From Hermatobates lingyangjiaoensis (taxonomy: Eukaryota; Arthropoda; Insecta; Hemiptera; Hermatobatidae): a stretch of 64,000 nt of DNA. The DNA lies in assembly GCA_026182355.1 (NCBI GenBank), contig JAPFBL010000239.1:853001-917000 (forward strand), given 5' to 3'. Positions 33,286-44,285 of the stretch are shown here, in pieces (within the stretch, counting starts at the first letter, position 1; every line of letters starts with the position of its first letter). A program made the translations under genes and the position numbers. The notes beneath the pieces were generated by a model that had not been told where the DNA came from, made no database searches, and worked only from the letters and a program-made list of their open reading frames with translations.

Positions 33286-33492
33286 AATATGCATTAGCCT
33301 CTGCATTAACGACTTTTTTGCTAACTGTCTCTTACTTTCTATGCTATCTTAATCTAAATTTGATATTATTTATATATCTCTGGCAGACTTAATTTGGGAA
33401 ATACCTCCAAACCAAAAAGAAAATAATCAGAAAGTTAGAGACAGTCAGAAAAAAGATCGTTAATGCAGAGGCTGTTGCATATTTCCATTCAA
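33286..33492. repeat. Palindrome between (TA)n tracts
   Basis: TGCATTAGCCTCTGCATTAA... is inverted as GTTAATGCAGAGGCTGTTGC, and TGACTGTCTC-like arms pair further in. A diverged relative (TCGTTAATACCGAAGCTGC) lies at 42311-42345, also ending in a TA tract, and a piece (GGCTGCTGCATATTT) at 55466. Possibly another PLE 5' region; no domain is recognised. Confidence 0.6.
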
Positions 33493-33493
33493 C

Positions 33494-33539
<46 letters not shown>

Positions 33540-33540
<1 letters not shown>

Positions 33541-33725
33541 CATGATTGCACAATAAATACATAAAATAACAATCAATGTCAAATCTCACCTGACAAAATC
33601 CATCAGTTGGGGTTTAACTCCGACGAAGACCGCTTGCTACAGTTGAGAGATCTTAGTCTTTTTTTTTTATTTCTAATTGTGGCTTGAACGTTGATATATA
33701 TATATATATATATATGAGTGAGTTA
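33540..33725 (+). repeat. Decayed CTGACGAAGACCG repeat
   Basis: CCGACGAAGACCGCTTGCTA then AGTTGAGAGATCTTAGTC (33618-33655) with flanks AATAACAATCAATG and TGTGGCTTGAACGTTGA. The first base of the core and the GAAA are mutated. Confidence 0.6.
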
Positions 33726-33925
33726 TTCCTGTGTCTATCTGTGTGCTATCTTCTTTTTAACTGGTATATATAATATATATATATTAAAATTAAATTATAA
33801 AAATAAATTATTTTATTACAATTAAAAAGAAGATAGCACACAGATAGATACAGGAATAACTCACTTCTATATTTCACTATCGTTGTCATCAGGAGGCGAA
33901 GAGTCCCGCAGGAAGGCAAAGCGTC
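33725..33925. repeat. CTGATGACGACG family palindrome
   Basis: Left arm GTTATTCCTGTGTCTATCTG and right arm CAGATAGATACAGGAATAAC are inverted around TA-rich sequence. The minus motif 33892-33871 is CUGAUGA-C-AACGAUAGU-GAAAU. It ends GAGGCGAAGAGTCCCGCAGG, as in the copies at 32200 and 41530. Confidence 0.7.
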
Positions 33926-34839
33926 GACTCATAGTAATTTTTTAATTACTATGTAAATATGTCGAAATGCACAGAAAAACAGACAAGAAACTAATCACAA
34001 AAACTTAGCCCTATATTTTGACACCTATGGAAATTAGACCTCACATTGACTCTTTTAAATCTAGTGGGACACTTCTTCTCTTTATTATGATTATACTAAA
34101 AATTTGAAATTTGGTGTTTATTAAAATCAAAATCTTAAACATAATGAAATAAATATTACAATAATCACTTGACATTAAAATAAAGGTGTCACCTTTTAAT
34201 TGAAAGTTTGACATACGACGTCTTGACCAGTGACAGATTTATCAGACTTACATGCGGAATATAGCATGATGTAAGCACGGTGTTACATCACTGAAGTATA
34301 ATAAAGATGTGAACATGCTTTTCTATTATCATTGCTATCAAGAATAAAGGTGTGTATATTTAAAAAGACTCAGTTTAGTTAAAACGTTAAAAACAATTTT
34401 AAATTTTGTTTCGTAATTATGCTTTTAGAAACTTTAAAAAAAACACAATTAAATTCTAAAAAAAAATGCAGTTAAAAAAAGGAAGCTTATAAGAAAATGA
34501 CTAAATGAATAGCAGTTTTAAAAAGGTAAGAAGAAAAGGGTTTAACGTTAAGGGGAGAAAATCAATGAATTAAATATAAGTTAAGGGAATTGTGCTAAGT
34601 AGGACGCTGGAAGGGCGCTTAGCGAGTACCTGTTCAATATTGACAGGCTGCAGCTACTCAGGCGGGACTTTACTCGCCAAGTGTGGACCTAGCCGGCGTA
34701 ATCTCAAACTTTATAACAAGCACCATTTACTTAGAACAACCACAGCCAGCCGTCCTCAATTGAGTCCATCCACTAAACCATCTCCACTCACACCAACAAA
34801 ACACTTATAACCTTATATGTATATATATAAATAACTTCA

Positions 34840-34840
<1 letters not shown>
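33926..34840. other. No gene recognised
   Basis: AT-rich. A GC-richer island at 34592-34700 contains a 72-codon frame without recognisable domain; composition unlike its neighbours suggests an unknown repeat rather than a gene. Confidence 0.45.
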
Positions 34841-34875
<35 letters not shown>

Positions 34876-34877
<2 letters not shown>

Positions 34878-35100
34878 GGTAACTCACCACAAATTAGAGA
34901 AGATAGTCGCTCTAAGGCCTTTCGTTTTCACGTCGTCAGAGAGCAAGTGAATACAAGTTGTAAGCAGGTTATGAATTTTGATTTAAAGAAGGAGTAAGAT
35001 TCATAACCTGCTTACAACTTGTATTCACTTGCTCTCTGACGACGTGAAAACGAAAGGCCTTAGAGCGACTATCTTCTCTAATTTGTGGTGAGTTACCTGA
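34876..35100. repeat. Palindrome, CTGACGACGTGAAAACG family
   Basis: Arms TTCAGGTAACTCACCACAAA and their near-perfect inverse ending GAGTTACCTGAATA. Motifs: minus 34939-34920, plus 35036-35056, CUGACGA-C-GU-gaaa-AC-GAAAGG, alternatively CGU/ACG pairing with loss of the G of GAAA. Arms ~95 bp, essentially identical. Confidence 0.85.
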
Positions 35101-35149
35101 ATATTTATATCACGTGTTATTGTGACAATTTTCTATATATATATATATT

Positions 35150-35640
35150 GGTTACTAGCCGTTGCGTCTACAACGTGCTTGGTCTCTCTCTCTCTTTTCT
35201 CCTGAAGACGGATTGTCCAAAAATTTTAGTTTGTAAGTGTGTTTTTTTACTTTGAGTGCTATCTATCCTCAATTTTGAACCGTTATATATATATATATAT
35301 TATATACCGGGTCTCCAACCGTCGCTTCACAAGTGCGCTTGGTGTCCCTATCTCAACTCTTCTGATGACGGTTCAACCAAAAATTAGAGACAGGAAGTGT
35401 GTCTGTCCTTAGTTCTGTGTTTGTGATTCACCGTTAAACGTATATATATACGCTTTTTCGTTGAAAATACGATCCAGAACGGACAAATATAGTTCAATAT
35501 AGACAAAGAAACATAGAGAAATCAAAATCAAAGGGGTCTCCACCGAAAATTAGAGACTGTAAGTGTGTTCTTTTGATTTCTCTATGTTTCTTTGTCTATA
35601 TTGAACTATATAAATATATATATATATATATAAAAATATA
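35150..35640 (+). repeat. Cluster of CTGAAGACGGTT family repeats
   Basis: Three decayed members: 35202-35223 (CTGAAGACGGATTGTCC), 35362-35383 (CTGATGACGGTTCAACC), and at 35455-35610 a copy whose motif is deleted but whose arms (TATAGACAAAGAAACATAGA, and inverse) remain. Each is followed by AAAATTAGAGA...AAGTGTGT and bounded by TATATA. Confidence 0.7.
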
Positions 35641-36310
35641 AGTAACGGTCCACAAGGACTATAAAACTTTAAATTACACAAAGCACGACACAGAAAAAAG
35701 AATAAAAAGAACACTTACAGAATTCAATATTTCGAACTGTTGTTGTCATCAGGAGTAGACTAGAAGAGAGGACGAAGTGAGAGAGATATAACTCCTGATT
35801 ATAAGCCGACATTTCGCCAAAAGTTGTTTGGCATTTTCAAGGCTAAAAAACAAGGCTAGGAAATTTCACACGAAACTGGAGAAACAAGATTTTTTGGTTC
35901 TTCTAGAGCTGTATGTGTCGCAAGGATACCTCCAGCTTGAGGACAAGTATCATAAAATTATTGATGGTGTGGCCATCAATAATTTTGGTGGCCACCAAAA
36001 ATAAAATTGGGTTTTGGTATTCTGAATAATTAACAGTAAGTAATTAGGTTTAAACAAAAAATGTCTGTTTTTAAATAATAAATAATAACACTGGGTATTT
36101 TATGATTCTTTTGTGGTTCTCTGGTTACTGAATTTTTTGTTTGTTTGGTTTGTTTTCTATTGGTTGGTATCCGTGGATGTATTTATCTTGCTTTACTTAT
36201 GTCGTTAATAAATTGTTTTTTAATCTTGAAAATGCCAAACAACTTTTGGGGAAACGTCGGCTTATAATCAGGTGCTGTATGTTTATGACAAAAATCCTCA
36301 AGAACCCCTT
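35641..36310. repeat. Composite: hairpin repeats around a PLE RT fragment
   Basis: Minus motif 35751-35730 (CUGAUGA-C-AAC-aaca-GUU-CGAAAU) is followed by a GCCAAACAAC-family pair, minus 35841-35810 and plus 36226-36259. Their outer arms are inverted (ACTCCTGATTATAAGCCGAC / GTCGGCTTATAATCAGGTGC). Between them lies a short piece of PLE reverse transcriptase and a hairpin GGCCATCAATAATTTTGGTGGCC-type block. Confidence 0.7.
35861..35973 (+). pseudogene. PLE reverse transcriptase fragment
   Basis: Reads FHTKLEKQDFLVLLELYVSQ, GYLQLEDKYHKIIDGVA. This corresponds to the PLE region before the GVAMGSPLG block (compare LLHACTTQNPF...DGSLYLQTDGVAMGSPL in the element at 58574). It breaks off exactly at GVA. 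The catalytic YVDD box is absent. Confidence 0.55.
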
Positions 36311-36635
36311 GTGTGAATTTTAAATATCAATGGTCGAGAAGCTATATCAATATATTAGTCATAATATATTCTATTAGGATTACAGTTATTACGATTATTA
36401 TACTATACAGTAATTATCTAGAGGCAGTAGATTATAGTTGTAGTGAATGTCACTACTATTGACATTGTAAATGTACAAAGGGGAAGAAGCCTGATGGAGA
36501 GCACCTTGTGCTCTCAGTTCGGCTACCCTCGTATTATGTAAGTTGGGCATAAAGCCCTTAATAAAGATCCATTGATTCATTCATTCAATATATTTTGAGT
36601 AAACACTATTGGTTGAGTACCAATAAGCCTTATCA
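36311..36635. other. No gene recognised
   Basis: AT-rich sequence with a short frame on the minus strand (36398-36580) of no recognisable family. Confidence 0.4.
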
Positions 36636-37046
36636 TTAGAATTAGTAATAATACATTCCGTCATACCTCGTAAAGTCTCTGAAAAGCTCGACCGGTTTCG
36701 GGTCCGTCTGGATCCCATCTTCAAGAGCACCTAACTGACTGTGAATGTTGTTTTCCTATAACCTACCTATATATAGCATCTACATTGTGTAATCAGTGTT
36801 GTGTGTGTAGTTTTTTTTTTCCTATTTCTTTAATTGCTATATATTTTTTTCTTAATAAGAAAAAAAAATAACGACAAACACAACACTGATTACACAATGT
36901 AGATGCTATATATAGGTAGGTTATAGGAAAACAACATTCACAGTCAGTTAGATGCTCTTGAAGATGGGATCCGGGCGGACTCGAAACCGGTCGAGCTTTT
37001 CAGAGACTTTACGAGGTATGACGGAATGTATTATTACTAATTCTAA
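36636..37046. repeat. Large palindrome (~190-bp arms) with hairpin motifs
   Basis: Arms run from TTAGAATTAGTAATAATACA to the inverse at 37046. They include CATACCTCGTAAAGTCTCTG and TAACCTACCTATATATAGCA in near-identical inverted copies. Motifs: minus 36724-36694, UUGAAGA-U-GGG(a)UCC-agac-GGACCC-GAAACCGGUCGAG; plus 36957-36988, the same with two stem changes. The centre is T-rich/A-rich. The downstream ACTAACCTCAGTGG is shared with the 7807/24645 family. Confidence 0.85.
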
Positions 37047-39084
37047 TATTACTAACCTCAGTGGAACTAACCCATTAACTATATTTAAGCCTTATCATGT
37101 TATATAGCCAGTGATAAGAATGTTTTTAAAGAAGCGAAGCCTTGCGGCTTTTATCTAGGAAAGAAAAGCGGTTGACCATAGGAAGGGCAGAGGACAGGTG
37201 AAGGCAAAGGGCCACCCGGACAGGAAGCCGCCCTTCTTTTCCTACAACCCTAAAGGACCTCCATCACTCCTAGCCCTCCCTGCCCTGCACAGCTCTATCT
37301 TTACTACTTTTCATTTCAATGAAAACTTTACAACTTATTCATAACTTGCTCTGCCAACACTGACAATGGACTGAGTTACATTCTTTTGTCTAAAAGTAAC
37401 AATAAAAATGACATTATTACAACCCCAGAGAAATATACTTAACTTTCAATTGTAACTTTGTAACAGTATTACTTAATTCATGCTATATAAAAGAAGAAAA
37501 CTTAATCATATATTATATTGATAATAAATGTAATGAAAGACTACTTTGCTCTATTTATCAATTACAAAGGCAAATGTATAATGATATATGCATACAGAAC
37601 CAACATACATACTTCATTTATAATCCAGAAACACTTGATAAGAGAATAAAACGAGCATTTAGCTCTAATTCTTTTTTAAAAAAATATTGGATAATAGCTG
37701 CATTTAGTCAAAGGTTAAATTAGTGGCTTAATACTATAAACTATAACGCTGTTCAAGTTGCTAAAGTTTTTTGTAAACCTAAAAATCAGGAAATATAGAT
37801 AACGACGATTCAATATATGAAAAAAAAAAAAAAAAATTATAGGCATGTTATTGTTTTAGAATAGATGATAGGATTCAAATAATTAATGTTGAATGGTATT
37901 ATTACGTTAATTTGAAGTTGATTAAGATATGATTAAAGGTAATTTGATATTCAAAGTTATTAAATTAATAATAAGTCTAGAAAAAATCTGGAGTGGTCTA
38001 CACGCAACTTTATAATAAGTAAACATAACTCTTAGTTAGGTTCCAATTTTTTTAAAATTTTGAGAATTCTTTAGTTTATTGCTTTTTTAGGCTCAAAGAT
38101 AATGCCAAAATTTCAAGACTAGAGAATTAGTAGTTTAGGAGAAAAAAAAATGTTGTCTAAAAACAGATTTTTGACAAAAAATTATGTATGACTTTCTCAT
38201 CATGCATAATTGCTAACCAAAATATACAGCACATCTACACTATGAGGACCAGTTTGTGTAACATGTTAATTTGATCCATCAAAGATCCTGGCCACAAACT
38301 TTAGATACATACTCACCCATTCTCCGCTCACCCACACAAATACATCATCGGAAAAACTTCATAAAAGGGTTTTTGGGAGCTCAAAACATGTAATTCCATC
38401 AAAATTCGATTTTTTTCACGAATTCTATACTTTAGTTATGGTAAAGTAAAAAGCAAACCTAATTTGCCTTGTAAAAGTTCATGAATACGGCTGAAATCAT
38501 GCACGTATTGCGAGTATGCAATGCTTGATAATCATCCCAGACTTGACTAAACACAAATCAATGATATTGATACAATCAATAACTTATAAAAAGTAGGAAT
38601 TAATGAGAAATATAGATTGATTGATTTTGATAACAAAGGTCTTTCTTCTTATTGACCAGTATTTGACCTTTTTGTTTTCTTCAGGAAAAAACTACAGAAG
38701 TACTTTGGCCGATGATAATCCAACTAATTCAGTTAATGCGTTGTTTTCGGTCGTTTTGAGATTGAGATAACTGATAACTCATTCACTTTTCTGAATTATT
38801 TCTGAATGGAGTCATCTGCAACTAATATGTTAAGTTAAATTTTAACTGAACGTGTAATATAGGTTGGGATGTATACATTCGTCTCAAATAGATTTATAAA
38901 GCGCCTTCCTTACAAAATTAAATTCATTAGTAATGCCAATCTAAATGTTAATGGAGCAAGAAGTAAGCTGTAAATTTCCCTTCTTACAAGAGAAACCTAT
39001 AGATCTACTATAGTACTGTCTCCATTTCAAAAAAAAAACGAACAATGTGCCAGAAACGAAGAAGAAACCAGATGTTTCTTCATC
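37047..39084. other. No supported gene
   Basis: A GC-richer block (37130-37310) with GAAAAGCGGTTGACC and CCGCCCTTCTTTTCC is unassigned; the rest is AT-rich. No frame of interest. Confidence 0.5.
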
Positions 39085-39350
39085 TAGTGTCTCAGTTGGG
39101 TTTTTGACTCTGACGAAGACCGCTTGTTACGGTTGAAAAATCTTAGTTTTTTTCCCCCATTTCATATTATGGTTTGATAATTTATATATATATATATATA
39201 TATATATAGTTCAAAATTGATTTTAGGTAGCACACAAAGTAAAAGAAACACACTTACAAACTCTAATTTTTGGGCAATCCGTCTTCAGGAGAAAGGAGAA
39301 AGGGAGACCAAGCATATTGTAGACGCAACGGCTAGTAACCGATATAATAT
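39085..39350. repeat. CTGACGAAGACCG and CTGAAGACGG repeats around (TA)n
   Basis: Plus motif 39110-39138 (CUGACGA-A-GACCG...CGGUU-GAAAA) is followed by TTATGGTTTGATAATT and a TA run (39183-39208). A minus-strand member of the other family follows at 39288-39266 (CTGAAGACGGATTGCCC). Confidence 0.75.
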
Positions 39351-39639
39351 ATATAAATATGTATATGTTATTTAAAAATTGAAAATTTGATCCAAATTAG
39401 ACAACGAAAGGTGCAAAATAAACAATATTACCAGGCTTAAGGGAGATATGATAAAATATGCTCATCCAGGGAAGGTTGTTAATAAAAAATTGATGGAGGC
39501 CCATTAAATATAGACAAAGCGGGAGAAAAAGAAGATAGAATAATAAAAAAAAGACCTTTAATACTGTGTCAAGCTTCTTGACACCTGGAAAAAAAATGTA
39601 TCAAAAAAAAAAGGGAGAATCGCTTTTATCTTGACTGGG

Positions 39640-39752
39640 ACTTAGACCAGCGGGGTATTTCAGCCGACGTCCTCAGATTTATTCACCTCCCGCGTGAATA
39701 AATCGAGGGGAAAAGGTGAGTATTGAACGCAGGTATTTCCAGTTTAGAGCGC
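39640..39752 (-). mobile_element. tRNA-derived SINE fragment
   Basis: On the minus strand: decayed B box (TTCAATACTCACC), CGATTTATTCACGCGGGAGG and GTGAATAAATCTGAGGACGT. Head and tail truncated. Confidence 0.65.
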
Positions 39753-39878
39753 TTTGAACTTTTTTCTTCATACAGATGATGACATTAATGGCATCATCTT
39801 GAAGAAGGTGGAAAACCTTTTGGTACTGATTATTCAAATAAACTTGAGTAAATCAGAACTTCGTAGTACTGATGATAA

Positions 39879-40020
39879 GGGCCAGGTTAGCTCAGTGATG
39901 AACGTACTCGCCACTGAACTGTTAGGTCCAGGGTTCGATACCCACCATACGCTCGATTAACTCACACGAGAGGTGAATAAAATCAAAGCTCGGTCCCAAG
40001 CCTGTACGATGTCAGCTGGT
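39879..40020 (+). mobile_element. tRNA-derived SINE, 3'-truncated
   Basis: GGGCCAGGTTAGCTCAGTGA with a B box GGGTTCGATACCCACC, body with ACGAGAGGTGAATAAA and CCTGTACGATGTCAG. No tail. A short frame reading into it from 39754 is coincidental. Confidence 0.75.
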
Positions 40021-41474
40021 ACAAGACGACTTTCATTAAAAGAGTACCTACTATGAAAATAATTTGAAATAAGCTAAATAATACAAATTCAACAAATCAA
40101 TATAAATAACGAACAACTTTACATAATAAAATCATATTTAATAACGAATAAGAGAAAATAAGAATTTAATTTTAGATGATGTAAGCGCTTTCTAACCGCT
40201 TGCATCTCACATTGAATATAATAATATAAAAAGTTAGGAGTTCTACTTAAACTAAAGTATAAAAATCATCTCAACATATACATATCATAACATAATCTTT
40301 TACATACGACGTTGAATAGAGCCAATTTATAAAAAAAAGAGGTGAATAAGTATGAGATAGTGATTCTTTTTGTGTCTCGATGTTTCTAGGAATTCAAATG
40401 AATTCTAAATTAAACCAGTAAAGGAGGAGTATGTATGAATATCAAGAGGCAAAGGTAGGGCAGCTTTAAAGACAAAACAAATATATTCATCAACTCAATG
40501 TGCAACTGGGAGATTTCAAAACAGATATGTTGTTTATTCATAATAAATAAATGTTTTTATTCCATTTAAAACTTATTTTTTTTTATTTAAAGTTATTTTT
40601 TTTATATATCAAAACACTGTTTATTAATTGACTTGATTGAGATTATTCGAGGTATCTTTCACAATGTTGTTTAGTGGTTTTAAGAATCAGCCCTGTTAAA
40701 TGAAAGCAGTGAAACTCTAGAATGAAAATTGCTTTGATCGTTAATTCTTAAATATTTAAGTGGTTTACCCTCGATAATCAAGGATAATCTGGCGGTTAGC
40801 GCGTTTTCTGCTGGTATTGTAAATCCCCCCGTAGGTGGAAGGTTTTGAATGTTTGATTCTTTCCAGGAGGCAATCGCCTTCAGAGTCGCTTTATTTACAT
40901 TACCGAGTAGAGTCTGTACAGGGAATCATAAATATCGCCTTACTTAGCTCTTAGACTATATGACTTAGACTTACAGGAATACAACACTCGATGTTGGATC
41001 ATCACAAAAGGGTAATTTTTGGCCTGTTACTGGCAAATTAATTGAAATCCAATATATCCTAGTCAGTGTAGAGCTTATCTTACAGAGAGGGTTTTCTGTT
41101 TTCTAAATAATTTACGCGAGCAAAGTAAGCTCTTTTGCCAGTCTAGCAGTTGACACTTTAATGCGCAAAGAACTAAACAAAGAGCCAATTTTCGTGATAA
41201 CATCTCGCAATTACTGGCTGGTGCACTTGGGTTCTCGCTGCTAAGATTTATGACTTGAGAATGTCCTCTAGGCTGAGTGCACTAGCCACAGACAATACCC
41301 TGTGTAATCCTGTCCCACGCTACAGCCAATAGCAACCTCTGTGTCATCACCCTCCCCAATGCAGCCACAACAGCAAACAAACAACTTGCACAGTATATAT
41401 TGCTAAATATATAAAATAAATAGTTAAAAGACAATTTTCGTACAATGAACAATTTCAACTTTATACTCATGAAT
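40021..41474. other. No supported gene
   Basis: AT-rich to mixed sequence. The minus frame 41282-41470 has no known domain. I see no repeat boundary. Confidence 0.5.
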
Positions 41475-41660
41475 TCTCAGACACAGGAATAACTCACTTC
41501 TATATTACAACGATTGTCATCAGGAGGCGAAGAGTCCTGCAGGAAGGAAGGAAGAGTCGCCACTCTACTTTCCTGCGGGACTCTTCGCCTCCTGATGACG
41601 ACGATCGACGAAATATAGAAGGTGAGTTATTCCTTTGTTTATGTGTGTGCTAACTTAGTT
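41475..41660. repeat. CTGATGACGACG family palindrome
   Basis: Arms GACACAGGAATAACTCACTT and AGGTGAGTTATTCCTTTGTT. The minus motif (41523-41502) is damaged; the plus motif 41592-41613 is CUGAUGA-C-GACGAUCGAC-GAAAU. The centre GAGTCCTGCAGGAAGG.../TTTCCTGCGGGACTCTTCGC is inverted. Confidence 0.75.
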
Positions 41661-41696
41661 TTATTTAAAAGTGTGTTGAACCGTTTCATTTAATTT

Positions 41697-41830
41697 ATAT
41701 ATATATATATATATAAGTCGTTATCAGACTTTGGAGCGATTCACATCTATTCCTGACGACGAGGACATCGAAATATAGTAGTGAGTTCAGTGATTTCTTT
41801 TCTATGTGTTATTTTGAAAATTCTAGTTTA
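41697..41830 (+). repeat. CTGACGACGAGGACATC repeat
   Basis: After a (TA)n run: AGTCGTTATCAGACTTTGGA, motif 41753-41773 CUGACGA-C-GAGGACAUC-GAAAU, TAGTAGTGAGTTCAGTG, then TTCTAGTTTATATATATA. The copy at 42769-42910 is near identical with the same TA edges, so this is a defined ~120-bp unit. Confidence 0.75.
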
Positions 41831-41879
41831 TATATATATATACGAAAATGAAAATTGGCATACTCTTTAATAGAACATA

Positions 41880-41942
41880 TCTAAATGAAGGTCTGCTCCC
41901 AAAATATACTAATATATACATATATATATATATATATTATAT

Positions 41943-41973
<31 letters not shown>

Positions 41974-42370
41974 TAGTATAGCCTGGCAGCAAATCTTCTT
42001 GGAGGCATATTTTGTTGAAATGTACCGCAGCTTTGGCACATTAAAGCTTTTAAGTTTTAAAATTTCCAAATTTTGATAAATGTAAGACCCAACCTGACGA
42101 TGACTATGGAATAGTCAAAAGCTAGTTTCTAGATAATGATCTTCTAAGTTATGTTAAATTCTTTATCTGTGATGTTAGTTTTTCAGTTGTATTAAAATTG
42201 TTGATATCTATTAAGGTGTTTCAAAAAAGTGTCTCAATGTCCTTTAGACAACTTATTTAGGAATTACCACCTTCTATTCGTAAGACTGTCAGGAACAGCT
42301 TAGTTTGAAAGTCGTTAATACCGAAGCTGCGGATTGCAACTAACCTTCACTAATAATATATATATATACT
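41880..42370. repeat. TA-bounded repeats with CTGACGATGACTA motif
   Basis: A TA tract (41918-41975) is followed by AGCCTGGCAGCAAATCTTC, then motif 42094-42121 CUGACGA-U-GACUA-uggaa-UAGUC-AAAAGC (five perfect stem pairs, GAAA changed to AAAA). The segment 42280-42345 (GTAAGACTGTCAGGAACAGC, GTTAATACCGAAGCTGC) is related to 33430-33480. It ends in TATATATA at 42355. Confidence 0.6.
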
Positions 42371-42379
42371 TAGTTTTTC

Positions 42380-42650
42380 TGTTTCAAAATGTATACTCCC
42401 GTAAGTTTTCTCACTAACCTATAGTCAAAATTTCTATTGTAATTTCTTAATTGTAATTAACTGCAGTTTTATGTAGGTTTGATTTTTGAATGATTGGATT
42501 ATTTCTTATATTTATCCTGTTTTTGAGCGCCTATGAAAAATGTTTTAAATAAAGACCGAAAAGTTGGCTATGAGAGTTTAATTTGAACCTGAAGAACTGA
42601 CCGAGTTTCAATAAACTATAGTTTTGTTTATATATATACTATGATAAACG
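42380..42650 (+). repeat. PLE-like terminus, TATGAAAAA hairpin family
   Basis: CTATGAAAAATGTTTTAAAT then AAAGACCGAAAAGTTGGC (42531-42568) continues through GAACTGACCGAGTTTC to TATATATA at 42633. The same end, with a better stem (GGUUU-uaaaua-AAACC-GAAACGUUGG), is at 56858-56955 and also stops at TATATATA. Confidence 0.6.
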
Positions 42651-42768
42651 AAAAACGGTCCGGCAGGACAGATTACACTTAAAATAAAGTGTGACACATA
42701 GGGCGGTCAAAATATTGAAATGTGAGTCTTTGTTATGTTTCTGTCTAAGTGTCACAGTTTATTTCAAA

Positions 42769-42910
42769 TATATATATATATATATATATAGTCGTTATCA
42801 GCCTTTGGAGCGATTCACTTCTTTTCCTGAAGACGAGGATATCGAAATATAGTAGTGAGTTCAGTGGTTTCCTTTCTATGTGTTCTTTTTTAAATTCTAG
42901 TTTATATATA
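42769..42910 (+). repeat. CTGAAGACGAGGATATC repeat
   Basis: Second copy of the unit at 41697. The motif 42827-42848 is CUGAAGA-C-GAGGAUAUC-GAAAU; the same 5' and 3' flanks end in TA runs. Confidence 0.75.
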
Positions 42911-43310
42911 TATGTTTGTATGTATGTATGTATATACACATTAGGAGTATTAGAACATAAAAGTTTTGTATATATTACCAAAGAGTAACAATCAAAGTAA
43001 TTAGAATTATGTAATTGATAAGATGATTGATAAGTTATACTGGTGATGATAAATATGACATTTTCTAGAAACAATCACATCCTAAAGATGTTATCATCAA
43101 GAGGATTGTCAATGTGAAAGAAAAGAATTAATTGAAAACTGTCAAAAATAACAGGTTCTTTTTTTAAAAGTAATTAATATTCTGTTGATGAAAATGAAAC
43201 TAGAACCCTATGTTCTACTCTTTTATGTTAATTAAGAGATAAGTCAAAATTAAAACGCCTTAACTAAAATAAATAACTATGAAGTTATTATAGCATTTAT
43301 AGATTGAATA

Positions 43311-43727
43311 AAAGATCCTCGGTCCTATGAAGAATGATTGAAAAGTATGGATTGTGAAAAATAGAAAGTATTCAAGAGAGATGAAATGAATTACTTAAAA
43401 GATAACGAAACTTGGATTCTAAAAGAATTACAAAATGAGGAGAAAGCTCTCCCGTATAAATGGTTTTTTAAAATGAAACATAATTCAGATGATATTGTAG
43501 ATAAATATAAGTATAGGTTGGCCATTAAAGGATTTGTACAACAAAAAGGTGGAATTTACAAACAAATATTTAGGTCTGCGGCAAAATTGGGAACGATAAG
43601 AAGGATTTTTAGTGTAGCAGCAAATGAGAATATGACACCCTTGTATGAAGATTATACAAAGCATGTGTTCATCTTGATATCAACCATTATTGTATTAGCC
43701 ACCCCACTCGTATACAACTCAGTATGA
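43311..43727 (+). pseudogene. Ty1/copia reverse transcriptase fragment
   Basis: The reading DPRSYEE-stop-LKSMDCEK then NYLKDNETWILKEL, ALPYKWFFKMKHNSD, KYRLAIKGFVQQKGGIYKQI and RSAAKLGTIRRIFSVAANEN is the start of the copia RT domain. Typical copia blocks at these places are NxTWxLV, CKWVFKxK, KARLVAKGFxQxxGxDYxxTFSPVAKxxTIR and AAxxxxxxxQxDVxxAFL. The last block is degraded and the FADD-containing half is missing. Two stops lie upstream in the same frame (43338, 43365). No LTRs were seen. Confidence 0.8.
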
Positions 43728-44285
43728 CTTAATTATTGTTGCGTGCATCACTCATAGTTGACAAAAGGTCAAATATGAGTTATTCATCTTGATTTCATCC
43801 GTTATTTTATTAACCATCACTCGTATACGTACATTTCAGTATGACTTAATTATTGCTATCATGCATCACTCATATTTGACAAAATCTCATACACATAACA
43901 CAATATGAGTTATTTATTTTGATTTCATCCGTTATTTTATTAACCATCACTCATATACATCTCAGTATGACTTAATTATTACCATCACATATCACTCATA
44001 TTTGGCAGAAGCTCATACACATTTCACAAAATGAGTTATTTATCTTGATTCGAACCATTATTTTTATTAACCATCACTCGTATACATCTCAGGATGACTT
44101 ATTTTTTGCCATCATGCATCACTCATATTTGACAAAATCTCATACACATAACACAATATGAGTTATTTATCTTGATTTCATCCATTATTTTATTAGTATT
44201 TATGTATTCTTTTATTAATAGTATGTATCCATCACTCGTATACATCTCGGAATGACTTAATTATTGCCATTTTCGGATATATATG
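43670..44285 (+). repeat. Tandem array, ~4.5 units of ~130 bp
   Basis: Units begin near 43670, 43786, 43915, 44041 and 44168 with ATCTTGATTTCATCCNTTATT. They contain CATCACTCGTATACATCTCA, GTATGACTTAATTATTGCCA and ATCACTCATATTTGACAAAA. The array starts inside the last codons of the copia fragment. Units differ by point changes and small indels. Confidence 0.8.

Noticed and set aside
43670..44285. Host coding region with repeated peptide
   Set aside because: The frame is not maintained between units; it is a non-coding tandem array.
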